From Verrucomicrobiota bacterium (GTDB lineage: Bacteria; Verrucomicrobiota; Verrucomicrobiia; Limisphaerales; JAFGQR01): DNA of 34,056 bases. The stretch is from contig JAFGQR010000068.1 of the NCBI GenBank assembly GCA_016935555.1, positions 1 to 34,056 on the forward strand. Reading direction: 5' to 3'. The notes below the pieces were generated by a model. It was not told where the DNA came from and made no database searches. It saw only the letters and a list, made by a program, of their open reading frames with translations. Positions 17,601 to 24,081 of the stretch are shown here, piece by piece. Position numbers and translations under genes: made by a program. Numbering within the stretch: the stretch's first letter is position 1; every line of letters begins with the position of its first letter.

Positions 17601-18210
17601 CGTGGGCTTCAATCTGCGCACACGCGCGGCGTTCGACTTGAAGGTCGGGCCGGGCCAGTTCACCGCCGGCTCCGTCTCGGGGGATCTCATCCTCCTCGGC
17701 GAGGTGGACAGCTATGGGAGCATGGAGGGGCGCTCGATCCATCTCCACAACTTGCGCACCGGCCAGGAACAACTGGTGGCCACCAATGCATCCGCGTTGG
17801 GTTTGACGGAGGACTACGTGATCTACGGGGACGTCTTTGCCCCCACCTTCTACATCCTGAACCTGCATACCGGGGCGCGTTGCCCGATCACCATGACCGC
17901 CGGCCAATCTGCGGCCATCGCCGGCTATTATCTGGTTTGGCAAGACCGGCGCGCTCCCGGAGGCGAGGCTCGCTATTTCATTTATGGGCATCCACTTCCG
18001 GCCAAACTGGAAGTCGTGATGTGTCCCCGGTTGGAAGTCTACGGCCCTTGGGGCGCCAGTTACTGCATCGAATCCAACCCTGACCCGGCCGATCCGAAAG
18101 GCTGGGTCCCGCGGACCAACATCGTCCTTGAGGCCAGTCCGTGCGTGTGGATCGACGTGGAGTCGGCGGGCGGGCCGCGCCTGTTCTATCGCGCGAGCCA
18201 GAATCCGTGA
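14635..18210 (+). CDS. Large secreted VCBS/TolB/Ig-like exoprotein (cassette 1)
   Basis: The 1191-residue protein opens with a signal sequence containing LLAGC at 16-20, a good lipobox, so it may be an outer-membrane lipoprotein; signal peptidase I cleavage after SVRA is the alternative. Domains: FG-GAP/VCBS repeats at about 190-400 (PDVNQDGYAD, PDVTGDGVPD, PDQDEDGYAD) alternating with PQQ-propeller-like lines (GDTGAVVWD); TolB/PD40 propeller units at about 480-700 (ISPDGRYVAG, WSPDSSKI, WSADGGWITF, DIWAMRPDGSG); an Ig-like domain at about 710-795 (ATQPVGLTVSPGSNAQF to DEGSYRVIVRNGSG); a second propeller at about 800-1120; and a C-terminal module ending RLFYRASQNP. No enzyme motif is seen. 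It diverges from the sigma gene and is homologous to 24082-27228, which lacks the second propeller. Probable role: surface or periplasmic binding protein, perhaps under control of the adjacent sigma factor. Confidence 0.88.
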   Translation: MKLMNRMVRGATAGLLLAGCLNLSSVRAASLPDPFGTGTGAVVVATSDGARLVDLSGTVTRWSWSAPPGMAPSSAQVFPNPEGGYNVLVQLLGAPAEVYCLNGADGSVKWHVQGAYAASHEDAWATHGIYTDPVQFPNGPPDVGGTKAPDFLINRRSAAFGGDTSHVICVDGDTGAVVWDFALAGDRWASGFIPDVNQDGYADVVVRSENATGFDGLFCVSGQDGSTILWQVAGVARDGVVMPDVTGDGVPDFAVAGCCFDDRVLMLDGTTGATFWQTNFGAFDVLGAKAIPGTTDLVVAAQGSYDAGGIRRYRGSDGQALWSCDSRYNDQIMQGLIPTPEGWFVLSGWRHQGKAVCVRASDGRTVWDTIPVSDTDHAGIAVPDQDEDGYADFLAIHSGVATLYSTASGAVLRDMPGMNGALALAWMPGPAAPEVPQGKLVYWISNADGLQHQIRVTNLLTGTGHQVPLPPMSGGMGCPLWWPDATRSHILFSGGYGANASRVFKVNEDGSDLCQISDDAHNYVWPSVDASASTVACHAVGGSIYTFDAVCGAVNPVELPIRLSHVRISPDGRYVAGSAYVVSPFDDQLYVYDRVLGDTTQVSHGAPNVRYLHMHWSPDSSKIVSSRSEGARSDIVIMDRDGANEVVLTAELPSAGGAPTWSADGGWITFASDADGSADIWAMRPDGSGKVNLTRTPDVAEDTPGGLLLLPPDIATQPVGLTVSPGSNAQFSVSVTGSGPFTFQWQRDGADIPGATNRVLFLRSVTRADEGSYRVIVRNGSGQVVSAAAVLDLPSCPVEPETEFGILTNQPTSSLYAFDFDGRFVVWRDVRYGDGEFQEIFAFDLLNNTEIQVSSGPTGPKWNSVVSGGVVAWYCELGSDAGAIYVKDLTGRIWASNEPPRLVRPISGFADLDLDGDWLVWSENYFGGVGGEIYALNLRTDELVAVPGRETTFGPATEWGCHVTGDYIVYTMTPGHVWGWDAIPRDWDVVGFNLRTRAAFDLKVGPGQFTAGSVSGDLILLGEVDSYGSMEGRSIHLHNLRTGQEQLVATNASALGLTEDYVIYGDVFAPTFYILNLHTGARCPITMTAGQSAAIAGYYLVWQDRRAPGGEARYFIYGHPLPAKLEVVMCPRLEVYGPWGASYCIESNPDPADPKGWVPRTNIVLEASPCVWIDVESAGGPRLFYRASQNP

Positions 18211-18229
18211 GCCGGCCCGCGCCCGTTCG

Positions 18230-18260
18230 TGCGCCCCGGCACCGCGCGTGCCGGGGCGCA
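18230..18260 (+). terminator. 13-bp perfect hairpin after exoprotein gene
   Basis: TGCGCCCCGGCAC (18230-18242) pairs perfectly with GTGCCGGGGCGCA (18248-18260) around CGCGC, 19 bp past the stop at 18210. There is no T run, so it may act as a factor-assisted terminator or as an mRNA 3' stabiliser. Stem length and position make chance unlikely. Confidence 0.65.
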
Positions 18261-18329
18261 TGGGTCACCTCGCATCCGTGTCGCCTGGGCGACGGCCCAT
18301 ACCGATCCCGCAACACGCTGGACAACCGG

Positions 18330-18356
18330 CCAGCCCGGTGGTAGACACCGGGCTGG
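18330..18356 (+). terminator. 11-bp perfect hairpin upstream of duplicated-domain gene
   Basis: CCAGCCCGGTG (18330-18340) pairs with CACCGGGCTGG (18346-18356) around GTAGA and is followed by TTGTT. It is the second strong hairpin in the 163-bp gap before the ATG at 18374. Either it completes termination of the exoprotein gene or, being 17 bp from the next start, it controls translation of that gene. Confidence 0.55.
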
Positions 18357-18373
18357 TTGTTACCGGTACTCCT

Positions 18374-19954
18374 ATGAAAAGCGCACACCCAATGTCCATG
18401 CGCCTGCCGCGGTCCATGACGCCCTGCCACCCCCTCCTGCTCGCCGCCAGCCTCCTGTCGCCCGCGCCTGCCCTGGCACAATTCGCCGACTTCAGCCAGA
18501 TCGAGATCGCCACCTCGAACATGACCGTCACCCCCATCTACGCGTTTGTGTGGGAGACGAATTACCACGTCTGGCTGATCTATGCCGACGGAGGCGGGTT
18601 CAGCGCGTCGTTCACGTCGGCCGCCGACGGCGACCTGGTGCTGCAGGTTCGGCATCAGACCTCGGCCTATGCCGGGTGCCCCGGCGGCGGCTACTCGCCG
18701 GTCACCATCCGCTGCAACGGCGTGCCCGTCGTCGAACGCTACAACCCCACCGAACACCACGGATTCACGTTCGGCATCGACACCGACGCCTGGCGCATCC
18801 CGGTGCGCGCGGGGGAGAACACACTCGAGTGGACGCTGGTCGAGCCTTGCACCTGTTATTGGATTCGGCACATCGAGCTGCTTCCCTACGCCCACGCCGA
18901 AGCGGACGTGGCCCTGGGTCCGGTGAGCCTGGCCCCACTCGACTACGATCCCGCCAGCCTGCTGCAGGCTGTGGATATTGTGCTGACCAACCTCGGTCCG
19001 ACCCGGCTGGCATCGACGGCGGCGCACGTGGAACTGGAACTATACCTGTCGCGTGATGCGACGCTCAGCCCCGAAAGCGACCTGTTGGTCGGACGCCACA
19101 GCTGGGACGCCGACCTGGGCGTCCACGAAACCAACCGGGTGGTGCTCGGCCCGGAGGCTCTGGCGCACCTCGCCATGCCCTGTTCGGCCTGGGGCGATTA
19201 CCGTCTGCTGGCGCGGGTGGCGCCGGCGAGTCCCTCGACGCTTGTGGATCCCCACCCCGCCAACAACGTGGTCTGTCTGGCCGAGCCCGTGCATGTGACC
19301 CCCCGGGGCGACGGGATGTATGTGGACTTCTCGTGTCGCGACGTGGCGGCCCGGCACATCACGGTCGAGTTGAGCCCGTATTTCGTGTTCAACACCCAGT
19401 GCGGCGGGAACCGGGCGTTGGTCCACCAATACGAGACGGCGTTCTACGCCTACTTCGACGTGCCGCAAGCCGGCGCCTATGACTTGAGCGCGTATCACCT
19501 GACTGCGGCGTCGGCCGAGTGCCAGGGCGGAGGGTATTCGCCGATCTCGATCTACCTGAACAACGCGACGGTGGTCGAAAACCATGATCCAGCGGAGCAG
19601 CACGGGGAGACGCACGGGTATGTGACGGACACGTGGCGGATCTCGGCGCTGGCCGGCGACAACATGCTCGAGTGGGTCGGCGGCGAGTTGTGCACGACAT
19701 ATTGGCTGCAGCGATTCGAGGTGACGCCGGCCGATGTGCCGATCGAGCATCTCGGGATCACGCGCCTCCGGTCGGGCGAGGTCGAGCTGATGTTGCACGG
19801 CCAGGCGGGCGCAAGCCTGAGCCTGCAGGTGTCGACCAACCTGGTCCACTGGTCCACGCTGACGAACGTGCTGAACGTGACGGGCACGCTCGTCTACAAG
19901 GACGCCCAGGCGGCGTCACATCCGCAGCGGTTCTACCAGGCGTTGCCGGACTAG
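18374..19954 (+). CDS. Secreted protein with duplicated beta-sandwich domain and CARDB-like centre
   Basis: Starting at ATG 18374 the protein has 526 residues and a signal peptide cleaved after ALA near residue 35. The frame extends upstream to 18128, but that part overlaps the previous gene and translates the hairpins, so it is excluded. Two copies of one domain, about 40-180 and 320-465, share a Cys-x-GGGYSP motif (near 101 and 381), a VVE-N/Y-PxE-HG segment, a TDAWRI/TDTWRI motif, LEW and a C(T)xYW motif; the paired Cys suggest one disulphide per copy. Between them, about 185-310, is a CARDB/immunoglobulin-like region (DIVLTNLGP, ELYLSRDATLS, ADLGVHETNRV). The C-terminus (LQVSTNLVHWSTLTN to PQRFYQALPD) is the module common at the ends of verrucomicrobial exoproteins. 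No catalytic motif is seen; a carbohydrate- or surface-binding role is inferred. It may be co-transcribed with the exoprotein gene upstream. Confidence 0.85.
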   Translation: MKSAHPMSMRLPRSMTPCHPLLLAASLLSPAPALAQFADFSQIEIATSNMTVTPIYAFVWETNYHVWLIYADGGGFSASFTSAADGDLVLQVRHQTSAYAGCPGGGYSPVTIRCNGVPVVERYNPTEHHGFTFGIDTDAWRIPVRAGENTLEWTLVEPCTCYWIRHIELLPYAHAEADVALGPVSLAPLDYDPASLLQAVDIVLTNLGPTRLASTAAHVELELYLSRDATLSPESDLLVGRHSWDADLGVHETNRVVLGPEALAHLAMPCSAWGDYRLLARVAPASPSTLVDPHPANNVVCLAEPVHVTPRGDGMYVDFSCRDVAARHITVELSPYFVFNTQCGGNRALVHQYETAFYAYFDVPQAGAYDLSAYHLTAASAECQGGGYSPISIYLNNATVVENHDPAEQHGETHGYVTDTWRISALAGDNMLEWVGGELCTTYWLQRFEVTPADVPIEHLGITRLRSGEVELMLHGQAGASLSLQVSTNLVHWSTLTNVLNVTGTLVYKDAQAASHPQRFYQALPD

Positions 19955-19956
19955 CC

Positions 19957-20061
19957 TCAACCCTGGAACGACAGGTCGATGCCCAGCCATGCCGGGTAGT
20001 CCTCAAACAAGGCGCGCGACAAGGCCAGGTGCTGCGGCGAGGTGGCCTGGCTGATCGTCAT
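19957..20061 (-). pseudogene. Truncated 5' end of a GNAT acetyltransferase gene
   Basis: The 34-codon frame from ATG 20061 ends in ALFEDYPAWLGIDLSFQG, which matches the first helix of many GNAT-family N-acetyltransferases (RxLFxEYxxxLGxDLxFQxF), and then stops at once. The rest of the family fold (about 120 residues) is absent. Its stop lies 2 bp from the stop of the convergent gene ending at 19954. A GGGGGAG ribosome site lies upstream, near an earlier ATG (ATGACGGTCACATGA) that gives a four-codon frame ending on the start at 20061. The control region therefore survives while the body is lost, which points to a deletion or insertion joint here. Confidence 0.6.
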
Positions 20062-20165
20062 GTGACCGTCATGTGATCGTCTCCCCCATTCAACGCCGTG
20101 GCGCGGACAGATCACGCTCCGCGACGAGCACGCCGTCCCTGCCCTCTGCCCTCGGTCATCCGCCG

Positions 20166-22574
20166 TCAGTCCCCTGCCCCCCCGCCGGGGCGCGTTCCGT
20201 ATTTCAGGACGCGCGCGTCGTGGGTCAGGACGACGATTTCGGCGGCGCCATCGCGGTCCATGTCGGCGACCTGGACGTCCCATTTGAGTTCCTGGGTCCA
20301 GGTGTCCGCGAGGAGATGGCGGTCCAGGCAATGCAGGTCGCGGTCCAGCACCATGATCTCGTTGTGGTGGAACCGGGATATGCCCGGTGGTTGGCCGTGA
20401 ATGCCCACGTTATCCCCGCGCACGTTCTCGAACTGCGATGCGGCCAGGACCAACTGGCGGCCAGGGCCGGGAGCCACATTCGTGATGCCGGCCAGGATGA
20501 ACACGACCGCGTGATGATGGTTGGTGACGACCCGGGCCTTGCGCTTGAGCTCGAGGTCGGCGTCGAGGCAGTGGAGGCATCCGGACTGGTCTGCCGCCAC
20601 AATCTCGGGCGCGCCATCACCGTCGAGGTCGCCCGCGAGGCAACCGGCCAGGAATTCGCCGGCGTCGTAGCGGCCCAGGGGGCGGCCGGTGGGGGGATCG
20701 AGGCGGACGACTTGCCGGCTCAGAGGTTCCGAGCGCGCGCCGAGGTATTGCTGGGCGGCCAGGGTCCAGGCATAGAGGCGTGAGGGATGCGAGCCGTCCC
20801 CCGGGATGACCAGGGCGCGTGTTTGCGTGTAGGGGCCGCCGCCGGTCCAGCGCCAGAGCAGGCGGCCATCGTGACGCAGGGCGAGCAGGCCGCTTGAGGC
20901 GTCGTCGGACCCATCGGGCAGGGTGACGGCATTGGACACCGCGTGGGAGCTGACCACGAGGTCGGGCAGGCTGTCGCCGGTCAGGTCCACAGCCGTCAGC
21001 GTCAGAGGCCAGGCGGCCAGCGGCTGTTCCCACCGCAGTCTCCCCGATTGAAGCTCAAAAACGCAGATTCGCCGGGGCCCGGCGCAGAGGGTGACCCAGG
21101 CGAGCAACTGCGAGGTGTTGGGGCCGCCGAGGCTGGCCAGGCCGCGGGCGACAAGGTGGCTGGACTGGAACCCGAACTGTTGGGTGAGGAAGGCCGGGCC
21201 GGTGGTGGCGAAGCGGCGGACAGGATAGGCGTTGGAGTCATAGGCCGCGACGTGAAGATTCGTGCCTTCCGTCCACGACACGAAAGCTTCATCCAAGCCG
21301 TCCCCGTTGGCGTCCGCCACCAAGTTCAGCCCGACGGTGTTGGTGCCGGCGGCGGCTGGCGCAATGGTTGTGAACGGCTGGCCGCGGCTAGAAACGGGGA
21401 TCAGTGTATTCTTGTGAACCAATACCAGGTCTGGTTCCCCGTCGGCATCCCAGTTGCCCAGTTGGGCTGTGGACCAGTCGGAGATGCCAGGCACATGCGT
21501 GGTCAGGATTCGATCCACGTGCAGGCCGGGCCTCGGGCGCGTCGCCAGCCAATACCCGCCGGCAGCCAGGGCAACCGCGGCCACTGCGATTCCCCAAACC
21601 GCCAGGATGCGCCGCCGGGAACGGCCCGGCCGGTGCGCATGGAGCGGGGACTGCCCCTGCTGCACGCGTTCGAGGTCGGCCACGACATCGGCCATGCTCG
21701 AGTAACGGTCGCGGTGAAGGCGCGCCATGGCACCTTGGGCGATGGCGGCCAGGGAGCGGGAGGCGTTCGGGTTGACGTCGAGGATGGGCCGGGGCGGCCC
21801 GGCGCGGATGGACGCGAGGATGGCGGCGGCGGTTGGCCCCTCGAACGGCGGCTGGCCGGTCAGCATTTCATAGAGCAACGCGCCGAAGGCGTAGATGTCG
21901 CAGCGGGTGTCTTCGGCCTCGCCCGCGGCGAGTTGTGGGGACATGTAAGGGGCGGTGCCCTCGCAATGCCCGCGGTCCAGGTCGGCCACCGAGTCGTTGA
22001 ACAGGGTCCGGGCCAGGCCGAAATCGGTGAGCCATGGATGGCCCGTGTCATCGAGCAGGATGTTGGCGGGTTTGAGATCGCGGTGGATGATGCCTTTCTG
22101 GTGGGCGTGGTGGATGGCTCGCGCCACCGCGAGCGCGCAATCCAGGGCGGGCGGGTCGGCCAGGGGCCGACCCGGTTGAATCCGGCTGGTCAGGCTGCCC
22201 GGGGCGAGGTAGGGCATGACGAAGTAGGGGCCTTCGGGCCGTTCGCTGACGGCCAGGACCTGGAGGATGTGCGGGTGTTGGAGGCGCTGCATGTGGCGGA
22301 CCTCCTTGAGAAAGCGGCGGACGGCGAGCGGATGCACGGCCAGTTCGGGCCGGAGCAGCTTCACCGCCACCAGCTTCTCGTCGCCCCGGTCGCGTGCCAG
22401 CAGCACCACGCCCATCCCGCCCGCGCCGATGAGGCGCAGCACGTTCAACCGGTCGAGCGTGGCCAGCAGCCCGGGATGAGCCGGAGGTGACAGGGTGCCA
22501 ATCCGGACGAGGCCGTCCACGGGGCTGAGGGAAGCCGAGACCGGCTGGGGGTTAGGGGAGGGCGGGGGCGGCAT
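20166..22574 (-). CDS. Transmembrane Ser/Thr protein kinase with VCBS propeller (cassette 2)
   Basis: The 802-residue kinase starts at ATG 22574, 4 bp after the stop of the small helical protein, so the two are surely co-transcribed. Landmarks: GAGGMG 50-55, Lys72 in VAVKLLR, HRD 164-166 in HRDLKPANILL, DFG 184-186, and SPQ at 212-214 in place of SPE, a Glu to Gln change in subdomain VIII. Catalysis should be retained. A membrane segment at about 323-344 follows RSRRR, giving a cytoplasmic kinase and an outer C-terminal half. The outer part aligns with cassette 1 over its whole length and carries Asp-rich VCBS loops (NWDADGEPD, DANGDGLDE, DLTGDSLPD, DLDGDGAPE, DMDRDGAAE), plus shared GGPYT and LYAW motifs. 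By family knowledge such kinases phosphorylate cytoplasmic partners in response to outer cues. The adjacent small protein and sigma factor are the obvious candidates, though this is inference. Confidence 0.93.
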   Translation of the reverse strand: MPPPPSPNPQPVSASLSPVDGLVRIGTLSPPAHPGLLATLDRLNVLRLIGAGGMGVVLLARDRGDEKLVAVKLLRPELAVHPLAVRRFLKEVRHMQRLQHPHILQVLAVSERPEGPYFVMPYLAPGSLTSRIQPGRPLADPPALDCALAVARAIHHAHQKGIIHRDLKPANILLDDTGHPWLTDFGLARTLFNDSVADLDRGHCEGTAPYMSPQLAAGEAEDTRCDIYAFGALLYEMLTGQPPFEGPTAAAILASIRAGPPRPILDVNPNASRSLAAIAQGAMARLHRDRYSSMADVVADLERVQQGQSPLHAHRPGRSRRRILAVWGIAVAAVALAAGGYWLATRPRPGLHVDRILTTHVPGISDWSTAQLGNWDADGEPDLVLVHKNTLIPVSSRGQPFTTIAPAAAGTNTVGLNLVADANGDGLDEAFVSWTEGTNLHVAAYDSNAYPVRRFATTGPAFLTQQFGFQSSHLVARGLASLGGPNTSQLLAWVTLCAGPRRICVFELQSGRLRWEQPLAAWPLTLTAVDLTGDSLPDLVVSSHAVSNAVTLPDGSDDASSGLLALRHDGRLLWRWTGGGPYTQTRALVIPGDGSHPSRLYAWTLAAQQYLGARSEPLSRQVVRLDPPTGRPLGRYDAGEFLAGCLAGDLDGDGAPEIVAADQSGCLHCLDADLELKRKARVVTNHHHAVVFILAGITNVAPGPGRQLVLAASQFENVRGDNVGIHGQPPGISRFHHNEIMVLDRDLHCLDRHLLADTWTQELKWDVQVADMDRDGAAEIVVLTHDARVLKYGTRPGGGAGD

Positions 22575-22578
22575 GGGT

Positions 22579-23073
22579 TCAGGGCAGATGCTCGCGGGCC
22601 CTGGCGAGCAAGGTGCGGGCGACGCCCTCGAGCCAGGGGCGATCGAGTGCCCACCCGTAGCCGGCGCGCAATTCGGTGGCGGTCAGCTGGGTGAGGCGGG
22701 TGCCGCACCGTTCCGAGGCGGCGGCGATGCACAGGTAATAGAGCACGAGGGCCACCTCGCGGGGCGGGCTGCCCTGGGGGCTTTCGCTGTGCGACTTGGC
22801 ATAGTCCTTGGCAAGCCGCAACAGCTCGGGGGGCGGATGGGGGTGCTCGAACAAGGCGCGCAGGCTCCGGAGGAGCAAACCCTGCGCGGCCGTCAGCCGG
22901 GCCAGCCGGCGGCGGTCGCCTTCGACAAGGTGGCCCAGGTCGAAGGCCATCGGCGCATCCAGCTCATACGCCAGGGACGCCCGCAGCTCCTCCGGGCCCC
23001 AGGCCCGGCCGGCCGCCAATCCCAGCCGCAGGTGATCCGCGACCGGCTCGGATGGACGCGAGGACGAATCCAT
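22579..23073 (-). CDS. Unknown helical protein, third element of the sigma/kinase cassette
   Basis: I recognise no named family. The 164-residue protein has no signal peptide or membrane segment, is predicted mostly helical by composition, and is rich in Leu, Arg and Ala. It aligns end to end with residues about 300-445 of the sigma fusion in cassette 1; by eye about 40-45% of positions are identical. Strongest shared blocks are WGPEEL, QGLLLRS, LFxHxHPPxELLxLxKDxAKSH, PRxVAxxLYxLxIAAAxxRC and PW near the end. Between AKSH and PRxVA lies a Ser/Pro-rich loop (SESPQGSPP here, MTRSGGLL in cassette 1), a plausible phosphorylation site. It sits between sigma factor (102 bp) and kinase (4 bp), so it may be the kinase substrate, an adaptor or a non-classical anti-sigma factor. 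All three are inference. Confidence 0.8.
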   Translation of the reverse strand: MDSSSRPSEPVADHLRLGLAAGRAWGPEELRASLAYELDAPMAFDLGHLVEGDRRRLARLTAAQGLLLRSLRALFEHPHPPPELLRLAKDYAKSHSESPQGSPPREVALVLYYLCIAAASERCGTRLTQLTATELRAGYGWALDRPWLEGVARTLLARAREHLP

Positions 23074-23175
23074 GGTTGCGTTGTGTTCTACGACCGCGCC
23101 GCGCGGTTCCTGCGCGCGGGACGCCGGCAGGGCGCAGCCGGGAGACGCCGTGGGATGGCGGCCCGGCGCCGCGGG

Positions 23176-23895
23176 TCAGCCCTGGGCGAACATCTCGATG
23201 AGGTTGTGGATTTCTTCGTCAATCTGGACTTCGGTGCGCACATATTGGGCGACCACCAGTCGCAGCTGCTTGCCGAACTCGCGCTTGGCGGTGATGATCG
23301 CATTGTCCACCTGCCGACCCGAGGCGAAACCGTGTCTCTTTGCCAGCTCGCTGCTGGAGGGCCGTTCGTCCCGGTCGAGCAGGGTGGTCGCATCGAACAC
23401 CGTCCAAGTGCCCGCCCGCCCCTTGCTTTCGTAGAACCGCCGGGTGCACACGCATGCCTGTTCGATCACGTGGCGGGCCCAGTCCCGATCGAACAAGCCC
23501 GGCGCGGGTTGCACGGGCGTTTCCGGAGGCGGGTCGGTCGGTGGCCTGCCCAACGGATTCTTGTTCTCCTGGCGGATGCGGTCAATCACGTAATGGTCCA
23601 GCGCCTTAAGCAGAAACGTGCGGAAACGGCCGCGATCGGCATCGGCACGCTGGAGTAGTGCTTTCGCCAGGATCCGCTCCGCCATGAAGCCTTGAAGCCA
23701 GTCCTCGATGTCGGCTTCCTGCCTGTGGAACTTGCGTTGGAGATGCCGTCGCAGCGGCCCCTGATACTGGTGCAGGACCTGGTCCAGCGCCTCGAATCCC
23801 GCCGCCTGTTCCGGCTCGCTGGCCAGGTAGATTTGCGACCAATGCGTGGTCGGAAACGCCCGATCACCCTCGGAGACACCATCTGGCATTTGCAT
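23176..23895 (-). CDS. ECF-like RNA polymerase sigma factor (cassette 2)
   Basis: From ATG 23895 the protein has 239 residues; ATG at 23889 is an alternative. The frame is open for another 3.4 kb upstream, but that is the shadow of the divergent exoprotein gene and is excluded. FPTTH at 14-18 matches the paralogue. Region 2 covers about 40-112, with DIEDWLQGFMAERILAK at 62-78 keeping most of the acidic polymerase-contact patch and DRGRFRTFLLKAL at 87-99. Region 4 with its helix-turn-helix is about 150-222 (ELAKRHGFASGRQVDNAI). The protein ends soon after, without the fused helical domain seen in cassette 1. A GGAG lies 14 bases before the start. It should redirect RNA polymerase to a small set of promoters; the divergent gene 186 bp away is the first candidate. 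Factors of this type are known in Planctomycetes and Verrucomicrobia, often near Ser/Thr kinases. Confidence 0.85.
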   Translation of the reverse strand: MQMPDGVSEGDRAFPTTHWSQIYLASEPEQAAGFEALDQVLHQYQGPLRRHLQRKFHRQEADIEDWLQGFMAERILAKALLQRADADRGRFRTFLLKALDHYVIDRIRQENKNPLGRPPTDPPPETPVQPAPGLFDRDWARHVIEQACVCTRRFYESKGRAGTWTVFDATTLLDRDERPSSSELAKRHGFASGRQVDNAIITAKREFGKQLRLVVAQYVRTEVQIDEEIHNLIEMFAQG

Positions 23896-24015
23896 GGCCC
23901 ATCCCGGGTCTCCGCTGTTTTGGGCCCGGCCGTCGACTTTCCTCCACGCCCGTGCAGGAAGCCACCCTCGGAGACCGTATAGGGAAATGAATATGAGCCG
24001 GCGTCTCTCGGCAAT

Positions 24016-24035
24016 TCCAAAATGGTCCAAAATGG
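24016..24035. promoter_or_regulatory. Tandem TCCAAAATGG operator-like sites (cassette 2)
   Basis: TCCAAAATGG occurs twice head to tail (24016-24025 and 24026-24035), followed by TCCG, in the divergent gap between sigma factor and exoprotein. Each unit contains the small dyad CCA-AAA-TGG. Two sites one helical turn apart would lie on the same face of the helix, as for a cooperative regulator. The repeats end 46 bp before the exoprotein start. No reliable -35/-10 pair could be assigned. Confidence 0.5.
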
Positions 24036-24081
24036 TCCGTCCGGGTCCGGGCCGGCTCGGTGTAACCATCCCCTTGTCATC

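Noticed and set aside
19955..20165. CRISPR-like or iteron-like reading of the CGTCATGTGA repeats near 20055-20080
   Set aside because: Only two to three short units, explained better by the doubled start region of the truncated GNAT gene.
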